Of a stretch of 5,615 nucleotides of DNA, positions 1 through 5,507 are shown piece by piece. The stretch comes from Peptoniphilaceae bacterium (GTDB taxonomy: Bacteria; Bacillota; Clostridia; Tissierellales; Peptoniphilaceae): positions 155,661 through 161,275 of the forward strand of contig CABJAE010000005.1 in the NCBI GenBank assembly GCA_902363535.1, read 5' to 3'. The notes beneath the pieces are model-generated. The model did no database searches. It saw only the letters and a program-made list of their open reading frames with translations, and had not been told where the DNA came from. The position numbers were made by a program, and so were the translations under genes. Numbering within the stretch: the stretch's first letter is position 1; every line of letters starts with the position of its first letter.

Positions 1-468
1 GCGTTTTTCTTCATAGGACTTGGTATGCCTTGTTTTTCCGCGATGTCTTAATTTTCTAATACATCCTCTATTGCCCCTAGAGAGATTCGGCTCGTCAAAA
101 AGGCCGGAATAAATGGCTCGATAGATTGTAGTGAAGCTAATGCTATAAACACTCTCTTCGTATTTTAATCGGGCAGCGATCTGTTCCGGAGACCACTGAT
201 GCTCTAAGAATAGAGACTTTACCTTTTGGAAAAGGACGGCATCGTCTAACTTCTTTTGGGGACGACATGCTTTTCTTCTAGTGGTGTAAAGTGCCTGTGC
301 ATCACAAGGTAAATAACTACCTTGTAAAGAGTTTCTCTTTAACTCACGGCAAATTGACGACTTGTTGCGTCCTAATTTGATGGCTATCTCAGATTGATTT
401 AAGCCGATATCCATATAATGCTTTAGCAACTCACGCTCTTTTAGTGTAAAATGAGAATAATGATTCAT
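1..468 (-). CDS. IS30-family transposase, N-terminal part (cut by window edge)
   Basis: This minus-strand frame is open from an ATG at 468-466 to the window edge, giving 156 codons without a stop. IS30-family DDE transposases are usually about 320-380 aa, so roughly the N-terminal half is present. Residues 6-46 form the N-terminal helix-turn-helix typical of the family (HFTLKERELL, then IGLNQSEIAIKLGRNKSSIC and RELKRNS). Residues 90-122 contain the family pattern with HQWSPEQIA and TIYRAIY that precedes the catalytic core. The DDE residues lie beyond the window. The start is supported by an AGGAGG site (472-478 region) a few bases upstream. No frameshift is visible in the part present, so the protein may be intact outside the window. 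The family call is made by pattern recognition and is confident. Confidence 0.93.
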   Translation of the reverse strand, partial: MNHYSHFTLKERELLKHYMDIGLNQSEIAIKLGRNKSSICRELKRNSLQGSYLPCDAQALYTTRRKACRPQKKLDDAVLFQKVKSLFLEHQWSPEQIAARLKYEESVYSISFTTIYRAIYSGLFDEPNLSRGNRGCIRKLRHRGKTRHTKSYEEKR

Positions 469-502
469 CGTTCCTCCTGGTTGATTGGTTTTCGTCGACA
501 CA

Positions 503-511
503 ATTTTACCA
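503..511 (-). promoter_or_regulatory. Extended -10 promoter for the IS30 transposase
   Basis: Read on the minus strand this is TGGTAAAAT, an extended -10 (TG-n-TAAAAT) located about 35-43 nt before the transposase ATG. No good -35 hexamer lies at the usual spacing. The terminal repeat just upstream is A-rich and may contribute. This is a motif-based inference. Confidence 0.45.
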
Positions 512-530
512 GAAAACGGTGGATCATTTT

Positions 531-557
531 TTGTTGCACTTAGATTGTAAATTCAAG
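531..557. repeat. IS30 terminal inverted repeat (single end visible)
   Basis: The stretch beginning TTGTTGCACTTAGATTG and continuing to TTCAAG resembles IS30-family terminal repeats, which often carry a GTTGCACTT core followed by a TGTAAATTC-like stretch. Only one end is in the window, so the repeat cannot be confirmed by comparing both ends. Confidence 0.6.
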
Positions 558-570
558 GTGCAAAAAGATA

Positions 571-636
571 GCACTTGTTTTCCCTATCGCCTAAAATTAA
601 ATCACCACAACATAATAAAGGGGGTCAAACAAGTGC
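571..636 (+). repeat. 10-bp inverted repeat covering the ISL3 transposase start codon
   Basis: GCACTTGTTT at 571-580 is perfectly complementary to AAACAAGTGC at 627-636, separated by 46 nt. The right arm contains the GTG start codon (633-635). In a transcript that includes both arms the start codon would be paired. The G-rich ribosome binding site at 620-624 lies in the loop, next to the stem. Confidence 0.6.
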
Positions 637-1820
637 AAAACAATATTACCACATTACTTTTAGGAATCCAAGACGTCGAGGTTACCGCTGTTTTAGAAGA
701 AAGACGGCTCATTACCATTGACTGCAAACCCGTTCATGATCGGGTTTGTCCTCACTGTGGCTCGACCCACGCCTGGGTCCACGATCACCGGGAGCAAGTC
801 CTTCGGGACGCACCGATGCGGCGCAAGCACGTGCTTCTGCGGGTTAAGAAGACACGGTATGATTGCAAGGATTGCGGGGCGCGCTTTGAGGCACCTCTTT
901 CCTTTGTCGCCAAGGGCAAGCAGATGACAAAGCGTTTAATTGCTTATGTGGTGGATGCTTTTCGGGATATTCGTTCTGTGTCGGAGTTGGCGCGGGAAGT
1001 GGGCATTTCAACGACGAGTATTTTCCGTATCGTGGCTTGTCTGTTTGTGCCCCGTCAACGGCTGCCTCGCGTCTTTTGCATCGACGAGTTTAAGGGCGAT
1101 AGCGGCGGAAGCAAGTACCAAACCACCTTGGCCGATGGGGAGGCCCATCGAATCATCGATATCCTTCCGACGCGCTACGGCAAGGATTTAGCCGCTTATT
1201 TCTCTTCCATTGATCGAGCGGAACGACGCGGCGTCGAGATCTTTGTCAGCGATATGTGCGGCACCTTTAAAGGCGTGAGAGAAACCTTCTTTCCACAGAG
1301 TACCCATGTCATTGACCGCTACCATTTCATCCGCCAAGTCCATTGGGCCTTGGAAAATGTGCGGAAGCGGGAACAGAAACGGATGACGGCGACGGAAAGA
1401 AAATGGTTTAAACGAAGCCGCAGCCTCCTAAAAAAGCCGGCGAAAGACCTGACCGAAGCAGAGAAAAGCCTTGTCGCCACCATGCTTGAAAAGAGTGATG
1501 CCATTCGAACCGCCTACGTCCTAAAAGAAGGCTTTTACACCTACGTCCTTTCTCAGAAAGACAAAGAAACAGCGAGTGTGGCTCTTTCAAAGTGGATGGA
1601 AGAGGCAAAGAAAGGCGGGCTAAAGGAGTGGCGCTACTGCTTGCGCGCCTACAAAAACTGGTTCGATGAGATTACCAACAGCTTTGATTACCCGTGGAGT
1701 AACGGCTACGTGGAAGGAACGCACAACAAGATCAAGACGGTGAAGCGCGTGGCCTTTGGGATGCAAAACTTTCATCATTTCCGAACAAAACTGCTTTTTG
1801 TCTGTTCGAAAGATCGGTGA
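633..1820 (+). CDS. ISL3-family transposase
   Basis: This encodes a 395-aa DDE transposase, close to the usual ISL3 length of about 400 aa. An N-terminal zinc-binding motif uses C39/C42 (VCPHC) and C78/C81 (YDCKDC). A helix-turn-helix follows at about 116-135 (SELAREVGISTTSIF). The catalytic core has D151 (CIDEF), D207 (VSDMCG) and E361 (GYVEGTHNKIK), and the family-typical tail FGMQNFHHFRTK is at 375-386. The GTG at 633 is chosen because it is preceded at 8 nt by GGGGG (620-624) and the protein then begins where ISL3 proteins normally do. The frame is open upstream to an ATG at 519, but that codon lies in the IS30 end. No disruption is visible, so the protein may be active, although the missing left terminal repeat would limit transposition of this copy. 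Confidence 0.95.
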   Translation: MQNNITTLLLGIQDVEVTAVLEERRLITIDCKPVHDRVCPHCGSTHAWVHDHREQVLRDAPMRRKHVLLRVKKTRYDCKDCGARFEAPLSFVAKGKQMTKRLIAYVVDAFRDIRSVSELAREVGISTTSIFRIVACLFVPRQRLPRVFCIDEFKGDSGGSKYQTTLADGEAHRIIDILPTRYGKDLAAYFSSIDRAERRGVEIFVSDMCGTFKGVRETFFPQSTHVIDRYHFIRQVHWALENVRKREQKRMTATERKWFKRSRSLLKKPAKDLTEAEKSLVATMLEKSDAIRTAYVLKEGFYTYVLSQKDKETASVALSKWMEEAKKGGLKEWRYCLRAYKNWFDEITNSFDYPWSNGYVEGTHNKIKTVKRVAFGMQNFHHFRTKLLFVCSKDR

Positions 1821-1835
1821 TGAATGGCATTTGGG

Positions 1836-1869
1836 AAAACAAAAAGGAGCCTAGTTTTCACTAGACTCC
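1836..1869 (-). terminator. Rho-independent terminator inside the ISL3 right end, downstream of pyrC
   Basis: On the minus strand GGAG-T-CTAG (1869-1861) pairs with CTAG-G-CTCC (1854-1846) around a 6-nt loop, giving an 8-bp stem with one internal mismatch. It is followed by TTTTTGTTTT (1845-1836). The plus strand has no T-run after the same hairpin, so termination acts on leftward transcription, which comes from pyrC. The stem begins 25 nt after the pyrC stop codon. Confidence 0.75.
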
Positions 1870-1889
1870 CCAATGGTTGACATAGAACC
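1842..1889. repeat. ISL3 right terminal inverted repeat region
   Basis: The outer part at 1870-1889 reads GGTTCTATGTCAACCATTGG on the minus strand and resembles ISL3-family termini. The inner part overlaps the hairpin at 1846-1869. The outer boundary is within a base or two of 1889. An 8-bp target duplication, if present, would begin at about 1890 in the T-rich stretch that runs into the pyrC stop codon, but its partner copy is not adjacent to the visible left end. Confidence 0.7.
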
Positions 1890-1893
1890 TTTT

Positions 1894-3117
1894 TTATTCA
1901 AATGCATGGTATTTGCCTTTGACGCAAATGCCTTTTATTTTTCCCTTAAACGTCTTTCCGATCAGGGGAGAATTGTGGCTTTTGCCGCGGAAGAAGGCCT
2001 CGTCTACCGCGGTTTCGCCTTCGGGATCGAAGAGCACGAATTCGCCGCCGGCGACGCCTTTGTGGGGCAGCTTGTAAAAGTCCGCCGGGATTTTCGTCAT
2101 GGCGGCGATAAGGTCTTCCAATGTGCATTTCTCCTTAAGCACCAACTCCGTGTAGAGGAGCACGAAGGCGGTCTCGAGACCCGTGATGCCCGAGGGGGCG
2201 TTTTTCAGGGGCCTGTTTTTTTCCTCCGCTGTGTGAGGCGCGTGGTCCGTGGCGATGCAGAAGTTTTCGTGGCCGATAAATTTCGCAAGATCCGATGCGT
2301 CCATGGCGGTGCGCAGAGGCGGATTCATTTTCGCCAAGGTGCCGTAAGTCTTCACGTCCTCCCCGGTCATGGTCAGGTGGTGGGGCGTGATCTCGCCGAG
2401 CACCTTGGCCCCGGACTCGGCGAAGGCGGCCACGAGGCGGGCGGTGAGGGCGCAGGAAATGTGCTGAATGTCAAGTTTCGCCCCCAGGTAATGGGCCAGG
2501 GAAAGGTCCCGGGCCGAGAGGCTGTATTCCGCCATGGCCTCGGCGCCTTTAAGGCCGAAGGCGGGGGCAAAGCGGCTGTCCACCCCCGGATTTTTCACAT
2601 AGGCGGGATCTTCTTCGTGAAGGCTCACGGGCAGATCCAAGGCTTTGGCCCGAAGGAGGCCTTCTTTTAACAGGTCCATATTATCCACGGGAAAGCCGTC
2701 GTCGGAAAAGCCCACGGCCCCGAGGCGCGCCGCCTCTTCCATGTCCACGAGCACTTCGCCCTTGAGGTCCTTCGTCAGGGCGCTCACAGTGTAGGCGTGA
2801 AGGGGCAGCGCCTTTGCCCGGGCGTAGAAATCTGCGATGGCTCCTCCCGTCATAACGGGTTTCGTGTTGGCCATGGCGAGAATGTGGCCGTAGCCGCCGT
2901 GTAGGGCCGCCGCGGCGCCGGTGTCCAAGGTTTCTTTTTCTGTAAAGCCCGGGTCCCTTAAATGGACGTGCACGTCCACAAAGGCGGGAAAGGCCATCAG
3001 GCCCTCGCCGTCGACGGTTTTATCCGCGCCTTCCACGGGGACGGTGAGGGTGGCGGTTTCGTATCGCCGGGACACGGGATCGATGATGCGAACATTTTTT
3101 ACGGTAAGTGTAGCCAT
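1894..3117 (-). CDS. pyrC: Dihydroorotase
   Basis: This 407-aa zinc amidohydrolase cyclises N-carbamoyl-aspartate to dihydroorotate, the third step of de novo pyrimidine synthesis, in the cytoplasm. The N-terminal metal motif is DVHVHLRDPG (48-57; H50, H52, substrate-binding R54). FSDDG (137-141) supplies the Asp that in the Bacillus-type enzyme takes the place of the carboxylated lysine. H167 (SLHEED), H219 (QHIS) and D291 (ATDHAPH) complete the site, and TPHH is at 244-247. The length is slightly below the roughly 425-430 aa usual for this class, but all motifs and a natural-looking C-terminus (KGKYHAFE) are present. The ATG at 3117-3115 follows AGGAGG on the minus strand; an 87-codon upstream extension runs into the sdaAB gene and is rejected. 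No pyrB, carA/B or pyrD lies adjacent on either side within the window. Confidence 0.95.
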   Translation of the reverse strand: MATLTVKNVRIIDPVSRRYETATLTVPVEGADKTVDGEGLMAFPAFVDVHVHLRDPGFTEKETLDTGAAAALHGGYGHILAMANTKPVMTGGAIADFYARAKALPLHAYTVSALTKDLKGEVLVDMEEAARLGAVGFSDDGFPVDNMDLLKEGLLRAKALDLPVSLHEEDPAYVKNPGVDSRFAPAFGLKGAEAMAEYSLSARDLSLAHYLGAKLDIQHISCALTARLVAAFAESGAKVLGEITPHHLTMTGEDVKTYGTLAKMNPPLRTAMDASDLAKFIGHENFCIATDHAPHTAEEKNRPLKNAPSGITGLETAFVLLYTELVLKEKCTLEDLIAAMTKIPADFYKLPHKGVAGGEFVLFDPEGETAVDEAFFRGKSHNSPLIGKTFKGKIKGICVKGKYHAFE

Positions 3118-3201
3118 GGCTCCTCCTAACGACGGAAACAATTCTGTGATAGAATACAATTGCAAACGGGGTATGAATACAGTAATGAATAGAGGTGGAT
3201 T
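3118..3201. promoter_or_regulatory. Divergent promoter region between pyrC and sdaAB
   Basis: Only 84 nt separate the two start codons. On the plus strand TGATAGAAT (3147-3155) is an extended -10 that would give sdaAB a leader of about 40 nt. On the minus strand TATTCT (3156-3151) is a possible pyrC -10 overlapping it almost exactly. Neither has a strong -35. A short inverted repeat, ATTCT-gtgat-AGAAT (3141-3155), covers the same spot and could be an operator. The two promoters probably exclude each other sterically. There is no room for a PyrR or riboswitch-type leader, and I see none. Confidence 0.5.
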
Positions 3202-3894
3202 ATGAAAAGATACAAGGCATTTGACGTGGTCGGTCCCATTATGGTGGGGCCTTCCAGCTCCCACACGGCGGGAGCCTGCAAGATCGGAAACGCCGCATTG
3301 GCCATTAGCGGAGACAGCCCCTTTCACAAGGTGCGCTTCAATCTCCACGGCTCCTTTGCCTCGACCTATCGCGGGCACGGCACGGACATGGCCCTGGTCG
3401 GCGGCATCTTGGGCATTATGCCCGACGACGAACAGCTGAGAGACAGCTTTAAAATCGCCGAGGAAAAGGGCTTGGCCTACGAATTTGTGGAAACGGATTT
3501 AGGGGATCGCCACCCGAACTCCGTAGAGATTATTTTCTTCTACGACAATGGCGGCCATTTGTCCGTCACGGGATCCTCCATCGGCGGTGGAAATATGCTC
3601 ATCGTCGCCATTAACGACATCGAAGTGGCGTTTAAGAATCAATACCCTACCCTTATTTTACAATATCAGGAACAAAAAGGGGTCATCGCCCTGGTTTCTT
3701 CTATATTAACGGACAACGACTACAATATCGAAACCATGGTCACCAACAAAATCGACGAAACGGTGACCTTGGTCACGGAGATCACCCACTCGGTGGATCC
3801 CGCCATTTTGGAGCCGATCCTCAAGGATCCCCGCTTTGAATTTGCGAAATACGTGGACATTATTAAACCCATGCAAGGGAGACACCATGATTAA
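3202..3894 (+). CDS. sdaAB: L-serine dehydratase, iron-sulfur-dependent, beta subunit
   Basis: This 230-aa protein is the beta subunit of the two-subunit [4Fe-4S] L-serine dehydratase, which deaminates L-serine to pyruvate and ammonia without pyridoxal phosphate. The N-terminal domain has the family signature VGPSSSHTAGA (15-25), and YRGHGTDMALVGG (56-68) follows. SVTGSSIGGG is at 121-130. The C-terminal part (about 157-222; VIALVSSILTDNDYNIETM) is an ACT domain, as in Bacillus-type beta subunits. The size matches the roughly 25-kDa beta subunit described for Peptoniphilus (formerly Peptostreptococcus) asaccharolyticus. The ATG at 3202 follows GAGGTGG. The gene overlaps sdaAA by 8 nt, which suggests translational coupling and one-to-one subunit synthesis. 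Confidence 0.95.
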   Translation: MKRYKAFDVVGPIMVGPSSSHTAGACKIGNAALAISGDSPFHKVRFNLHGSFASTYRGHGTDMALVGGILGIMPDDEQLRDSFKIAEEKGLAYEFVETDLGDRHPNSVEIIFFYDNGGHLSVTGSSIGGGNMLIVAINDIEVAFKNQYPTLILQYQEQKGVIALVSSILTDNDYNIETMVTNKIDETVTLVTEITHSVDPAILEPILKDPRFEFAKYVDIIKPMQGRHHD

Positions 3895-4762
3895 AACGGC
3901 AAAGGCATTGATCGAATTATGCCGAGAAAAAGACTGGAAGATTTCGGATTACGTGCTGGAAGAAGAGTCCAGAGGCGACGAGGAAAAGAAGGCCGCCATC
4001 TTAAAGGAACTGCACCACATGCTGGGCATTATGAAGGAATCCACTTCCCGCACCTTGGAATCGGGCACGAATTTAAACCACGATTTAATTAAGGACTTCG
4101 GGAAAAAGACCTGGGAGTATTCTAAGAGCGGCAAGAAATTCGTCACCGACGAAAAGACTTTGCGCGCCATGGCGCGGGCCTTCTCCACCTTTGAATCCAA
4201 TGCAAAGATGGATGTGATCGTGGCGGCGCCCACGGCGGGCAGTTGCGGCATCGTGCCGGCGGCTTTGGTGACGGCGGCGGAAGACATCGACGCCTCCGAC
4301 GACGAATTGGTGGAAGCCCTTTTAACATCCATCGGCATCGGCCAATTTATCGCCGGCTACGGCACCTTCGCCGGAAGTGAAGGGGGCTGCCAAGCGGAAT
4401 GCGGTGCGGCCTCTTCCATGGCGGCGGCGGCTTTGGCGCAGCTTTACGGCGGCGATGTGGAAACCTGCCTAAATGCGGCCTCCATCGCCATCGTGAACAT
4501 CTTGGGCTTGGTCTGCGACCCCTTGGGCGGCCTGGTTCAATACCCCTGCACCTTCAGAAACGCATCCGGCGTCTCCAACGCACGGGTCAGCGCCGACATG
4601 GCTCTGGCCGGAACGTACAGCATCATTCCCTTCGACGAAGTCTGCAAAGCCATGAAAGAAGTGGGCGACGCCATGCCCGCCTCCCTCCGCGAAACGGGGA
4701 TCGGCGGTTTGGCTGGCACGGACACGGCAAAAACCCTCTGCGGGAAAATCTTCGGTAAATAA
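3887..4762 (+). CDS. sdaAA: L-serine dehydratase, iron-sulfur-dependent, alpha subunit
   Basis: This 291-aa catalytic subunit binds the [4Fe-4S] cluster that activates the serine hydroxyl group. Signature stretches are IVAAPTAGSCGIVPAAL (111-127) and AGSEGGCQAECGAASSMAAA (162-181). The likely cluster ligands are C168 (GGCQAE), C210 (LVCDPLGG) and C221 (YPCTF). Their spacing of 42 and 11 residues is, as I recall, the same as in the structurally known Legionella single-chain enzyme. C285, near the C-terminus (TLCGKIFGK), is a candidate tail cysteine occupying the fourth cluster site in the resting enzyme. The ATG at 3887 is chosen because it follows AAGGGAG by 5 nt; a 17-codon longer frame lies wholly within sdaAB. 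The gene is cotranscribed with sdaAB, and no frameshift is seen. Confidence 0.95.
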   Translation: MIKTAKALIELCREKDWKISDYVLEEESRGDEEKKAAILKELHHMLGIMKESTSRTLESGTNLNHDLIKDFGKKTWEYSKSGKKFVTDEKTLRAMARAFSTFESNAKMDVIVAAPTAGSCGIVPAALVTAAEDIDASDDELVEALLTSIGIGQFIAGYGTFAGSEGGCQAECGAASSMAAAALAQLYGGDVETCLNAASIAIVNILGLVCDPLGGLVQYPCTFRNASGVSNARVSADMALAGTYSIIPFDEVCKAMKEVGDAMPASLRETGIGGLAGTDTAKTLCGKIFGK

Positions 4763-4767
4763 ATCTA

Positions 4768-4786
4768 ACCTTTGGTAAAGAAAGGT
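4768..4786 (+). other. Small hairpin after sdaAA, not a convincing terminator
   Basis: ACCTTT (4768-4773) pairs with AAAGGT (4781-4786) across a 7-nt loop, 5 nt after the sdaAA stop. There is no T-run behind it on the plus strand, so it may only stabilise the 3' end or stop transcription weakly. Some read-through into the next gene is possible. Confidence 0.3.
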
Positions 4787-4828
4787 AAAATAAAGCCGCC
4801 CCGCCCTTTTTTCCTCAAGCCTTTCGGG

Positions 4829-4834
4829 TACAAT
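4829..4834 (+). promoter_or_regulatory. Candidate -10 for the UBA/DUF4342 gene
   Basis: TACAAT (4829-4834) lies 41 nt before the start codon. The T-rich run at 4807-4812 sits at about -35 distance but matches the consensus poorly. This suggests that the small gene has its own promoter in addition to any read-through from sdaAA. Confidence 0.4.
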
Positions 4835-4875
4835 AGGAACAAGAAAACAATTCCGACACCAAGGAGGCAATTATT

Positions 4876-5355
4876 ATGATTACCATGGAAAAAATCGACT
4901 ACGTGATTTCCGTCACCGGGGCAAGCTACGGCGACGTGCGGGAGGCTCTGCTTTCCGCCGACGGCGACGTGGATAAAGCCATTCGCCTGCTCATGGGCGA
5001 AGAAAGAGCCGAAGAAGAACAAAAGGAAAGCTTCAATTTTAAAGACGACAAAAAGACCCGAGTGGAAGACATTTCCGACACCATCTCCAATTTCGGCGAA
5101 GAAGTCATCGACGCCGTGAAAGATTTCTGGGAAAAAGGCAACGCCACCAAACTCGTGATCATGGACGAAAAAGACGAAGTGATCTTAAACGTCTCCATGA
5201 ACCTGGGCGCCATCTGGACGGTGATCGCACCGGTTGCGGCCCTTATGGGCGTGGGCATCGGCATCATCAGCCGCTGGGAATTCTACATTTATCTGGACGA
5301 CGGAAAAGTCATCAACGTCAAGGACTACATCACCAAAAAACACCGCATGCGGTAA
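4876..5355 (+). CDS. UBA-like domain / DUF4342 protein with one hydrophobic segment
   Basis: This is a 159-aa protein of unknown function. Residues about 4-42 (EKIDYVISVTGASYGDVREA, then DGDVDKAIRLLM) form a UBA/EF-Ts-N-like three-helix fold, recognisable by the T-G-x-S/A-Y pattern and the GDVDKAI helix. Residues 43-62 are a charged, probably disordered linker. Residues about 65-140 match the DUF4342 pattern: a helix ending FWEKGNATKL, a strand VILNVSMNLGAIW, then a hydrophobic stretch 110-132 with glycines (GVGIGI) that could be a single membrane segment, and a final strand FYIYLDDGKV. No signal peptide is present. A strong AAGGAGG (4861-4867) lies 8 nt before the ATG. The gene follows sdaAA by 113 nt and ends at its own terminator, so a functional link with serine dehydratase is not implied. 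Confidence 0.8.
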   Translation: MITMEKIDYVISVTGASYGDVREALLSADGDVDKAIRLLMGEERAEEEQKESFNFKDDKKTRVEDISDTISNFGEEVIDAVKDFWEKGNATKLVIMDEKDEVILNVSMNLGAIWTVIAPVAALMGVGIGIISRWEFYIYLDDGKVINVKDYITKKHRMR

Positions 5356-5362
5356 TAACCGG

Positions 5363-5390
5363 CGCAGCGCCTTCGGGGGCTGCGTTTTTT
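5363..5390 (+). terminator. Rho-independent terminator after the DUF4342 gene
   Basis: CGCAGC (5363-5368) pairs with GCTGCG (5379-5384). Two inner C-G pairs close a TTCG tetraloop (5372-5375) past one G-G mismatch, and TTTTTT (5385-5390) follows directly. It starts 8 nt after the stop codon and is a strong, textbook-shaped terminator. Confidence 0.92.
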
Positions 5391-5458
5391 GTACTCGAAA
5401 ATTCGCCATAAAAAGCCCTCGCCGCTTCATCTAGAGTGACCCCATAAAGTTGGACTTA

Positions 5459-5494
5459 ATCGAGTAAGCATTTCGCTTGCTCGATTTTGTTTTA
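5459..5494 (+). terminator. Terminator-like hairpin in the IS3 right end, facing incoming transcription
   Basis: ATCGAG-T-AAGC (5459-5469) pairs with GCTT-G-CTCGAT (5475-5485) around a 5-nt loop, giving 11 base pairs including one T-G wobble. TTTGTTTT follows on the plus strand. It would stop rightward transcripts entering the element antisense to its transposase. On the minus strand no T-run follows, so it is not an efficient terminator for the transposase itself. Confidence 0.75.
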
Positions 5495-5507
5495 CATACT
5501 CTTCTTT

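Larger units (their letters stand above)
1..557 (-). mobile_element. IS30-family insertion sequence, 5' half including one terminal repeat
   Basis: The element contains the transposase fragment plus its upstream leader. The end nearest the transposase start carries an IS30-like terminal repeat at about 531-557, with core TTGCACTTAGATTGTAAA on the plus strand. The outer boundary is placed near 557 because the sequence from 558 on resembles the inner end of the neighbouring ISL3 element. The exact nucleotide is uncertain by a few bases, and the other end lies outside the window. Its base composition is visibly more AT-rich than that of the host genes from 1894 onward, consistent with acquisition from elsewhere. 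Confidence 0.8.
558..1889 (+). mobile_element. ISL3-family insertion sequence, left terminus truncated or interrupted
   Basis: The element carries one ISL3 transposase gene. The right end is taken at 1889: read inward on the minus strand it begins GGTTCTATGTCAACCATTGG, a typical ISL3-family terminal repeat. Further in, GGGAAAACAA (1833-1842) is matched in inverted orientation by TTGTTTTCCC at 575-584 on the left, so both inner ends are present. The outer left repeat should lie about 48 nt outside 575, but that position is occupied by the IS30 terminus. The left end is therefore missing here, either displaced to the far side of the IS30 copy or deleted. Confidence 0.85.

Noticed and set aside
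519..632. ATG at 519 as the start of the ISL3 transposase, adding 38 residues
   Set aside because: The added part lies in the IS30 terminus and has no family resemblance. The GTG at 633 has a ribosome binding site and matches the usual ISL3 N-terminus.
1873..2670. Plus-strand 265-codon open frame opposite pyrC
   Set aside because: It is antisense to a clearly conserved dihydroorotase and encodes no recognisable protein. It results from the GC-rich codon pattern of the opposite strand.
3158..3187. TTGCAA-17-TAATGA as the sdaAB promoter (3160-3188 region)
   Set aside because: Transcription would begin inside or beyond the ribosome binding site at 3191-3198, leaving almost no leader. The upstream extended -10 fits better.
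3118..3378. Upstream extension of the dihydroorotase frame by 87 codons
   Set aside because: It runs across the intergenic region into sdaAB. The ATG at 3117 has a strong ribosome binding site and starts where the family does.
3836..3886. Earlier ATG for sdaAA adding 17 codons
   Set aside because: It lies entirely inside sdaAB with no good ribosome binding site, whereas the ATG at 3887 has AAGGGAG at proper spacing.
3949..4338. Minus-strand 129-codon frame, and similar frames opposite sdaAA and the DUF4342 gene (4469-4870, 4926-5267)
   Set aside because: They are antisense shadows of confidently identified genes, with low-complexity composition and no recognisable domain.
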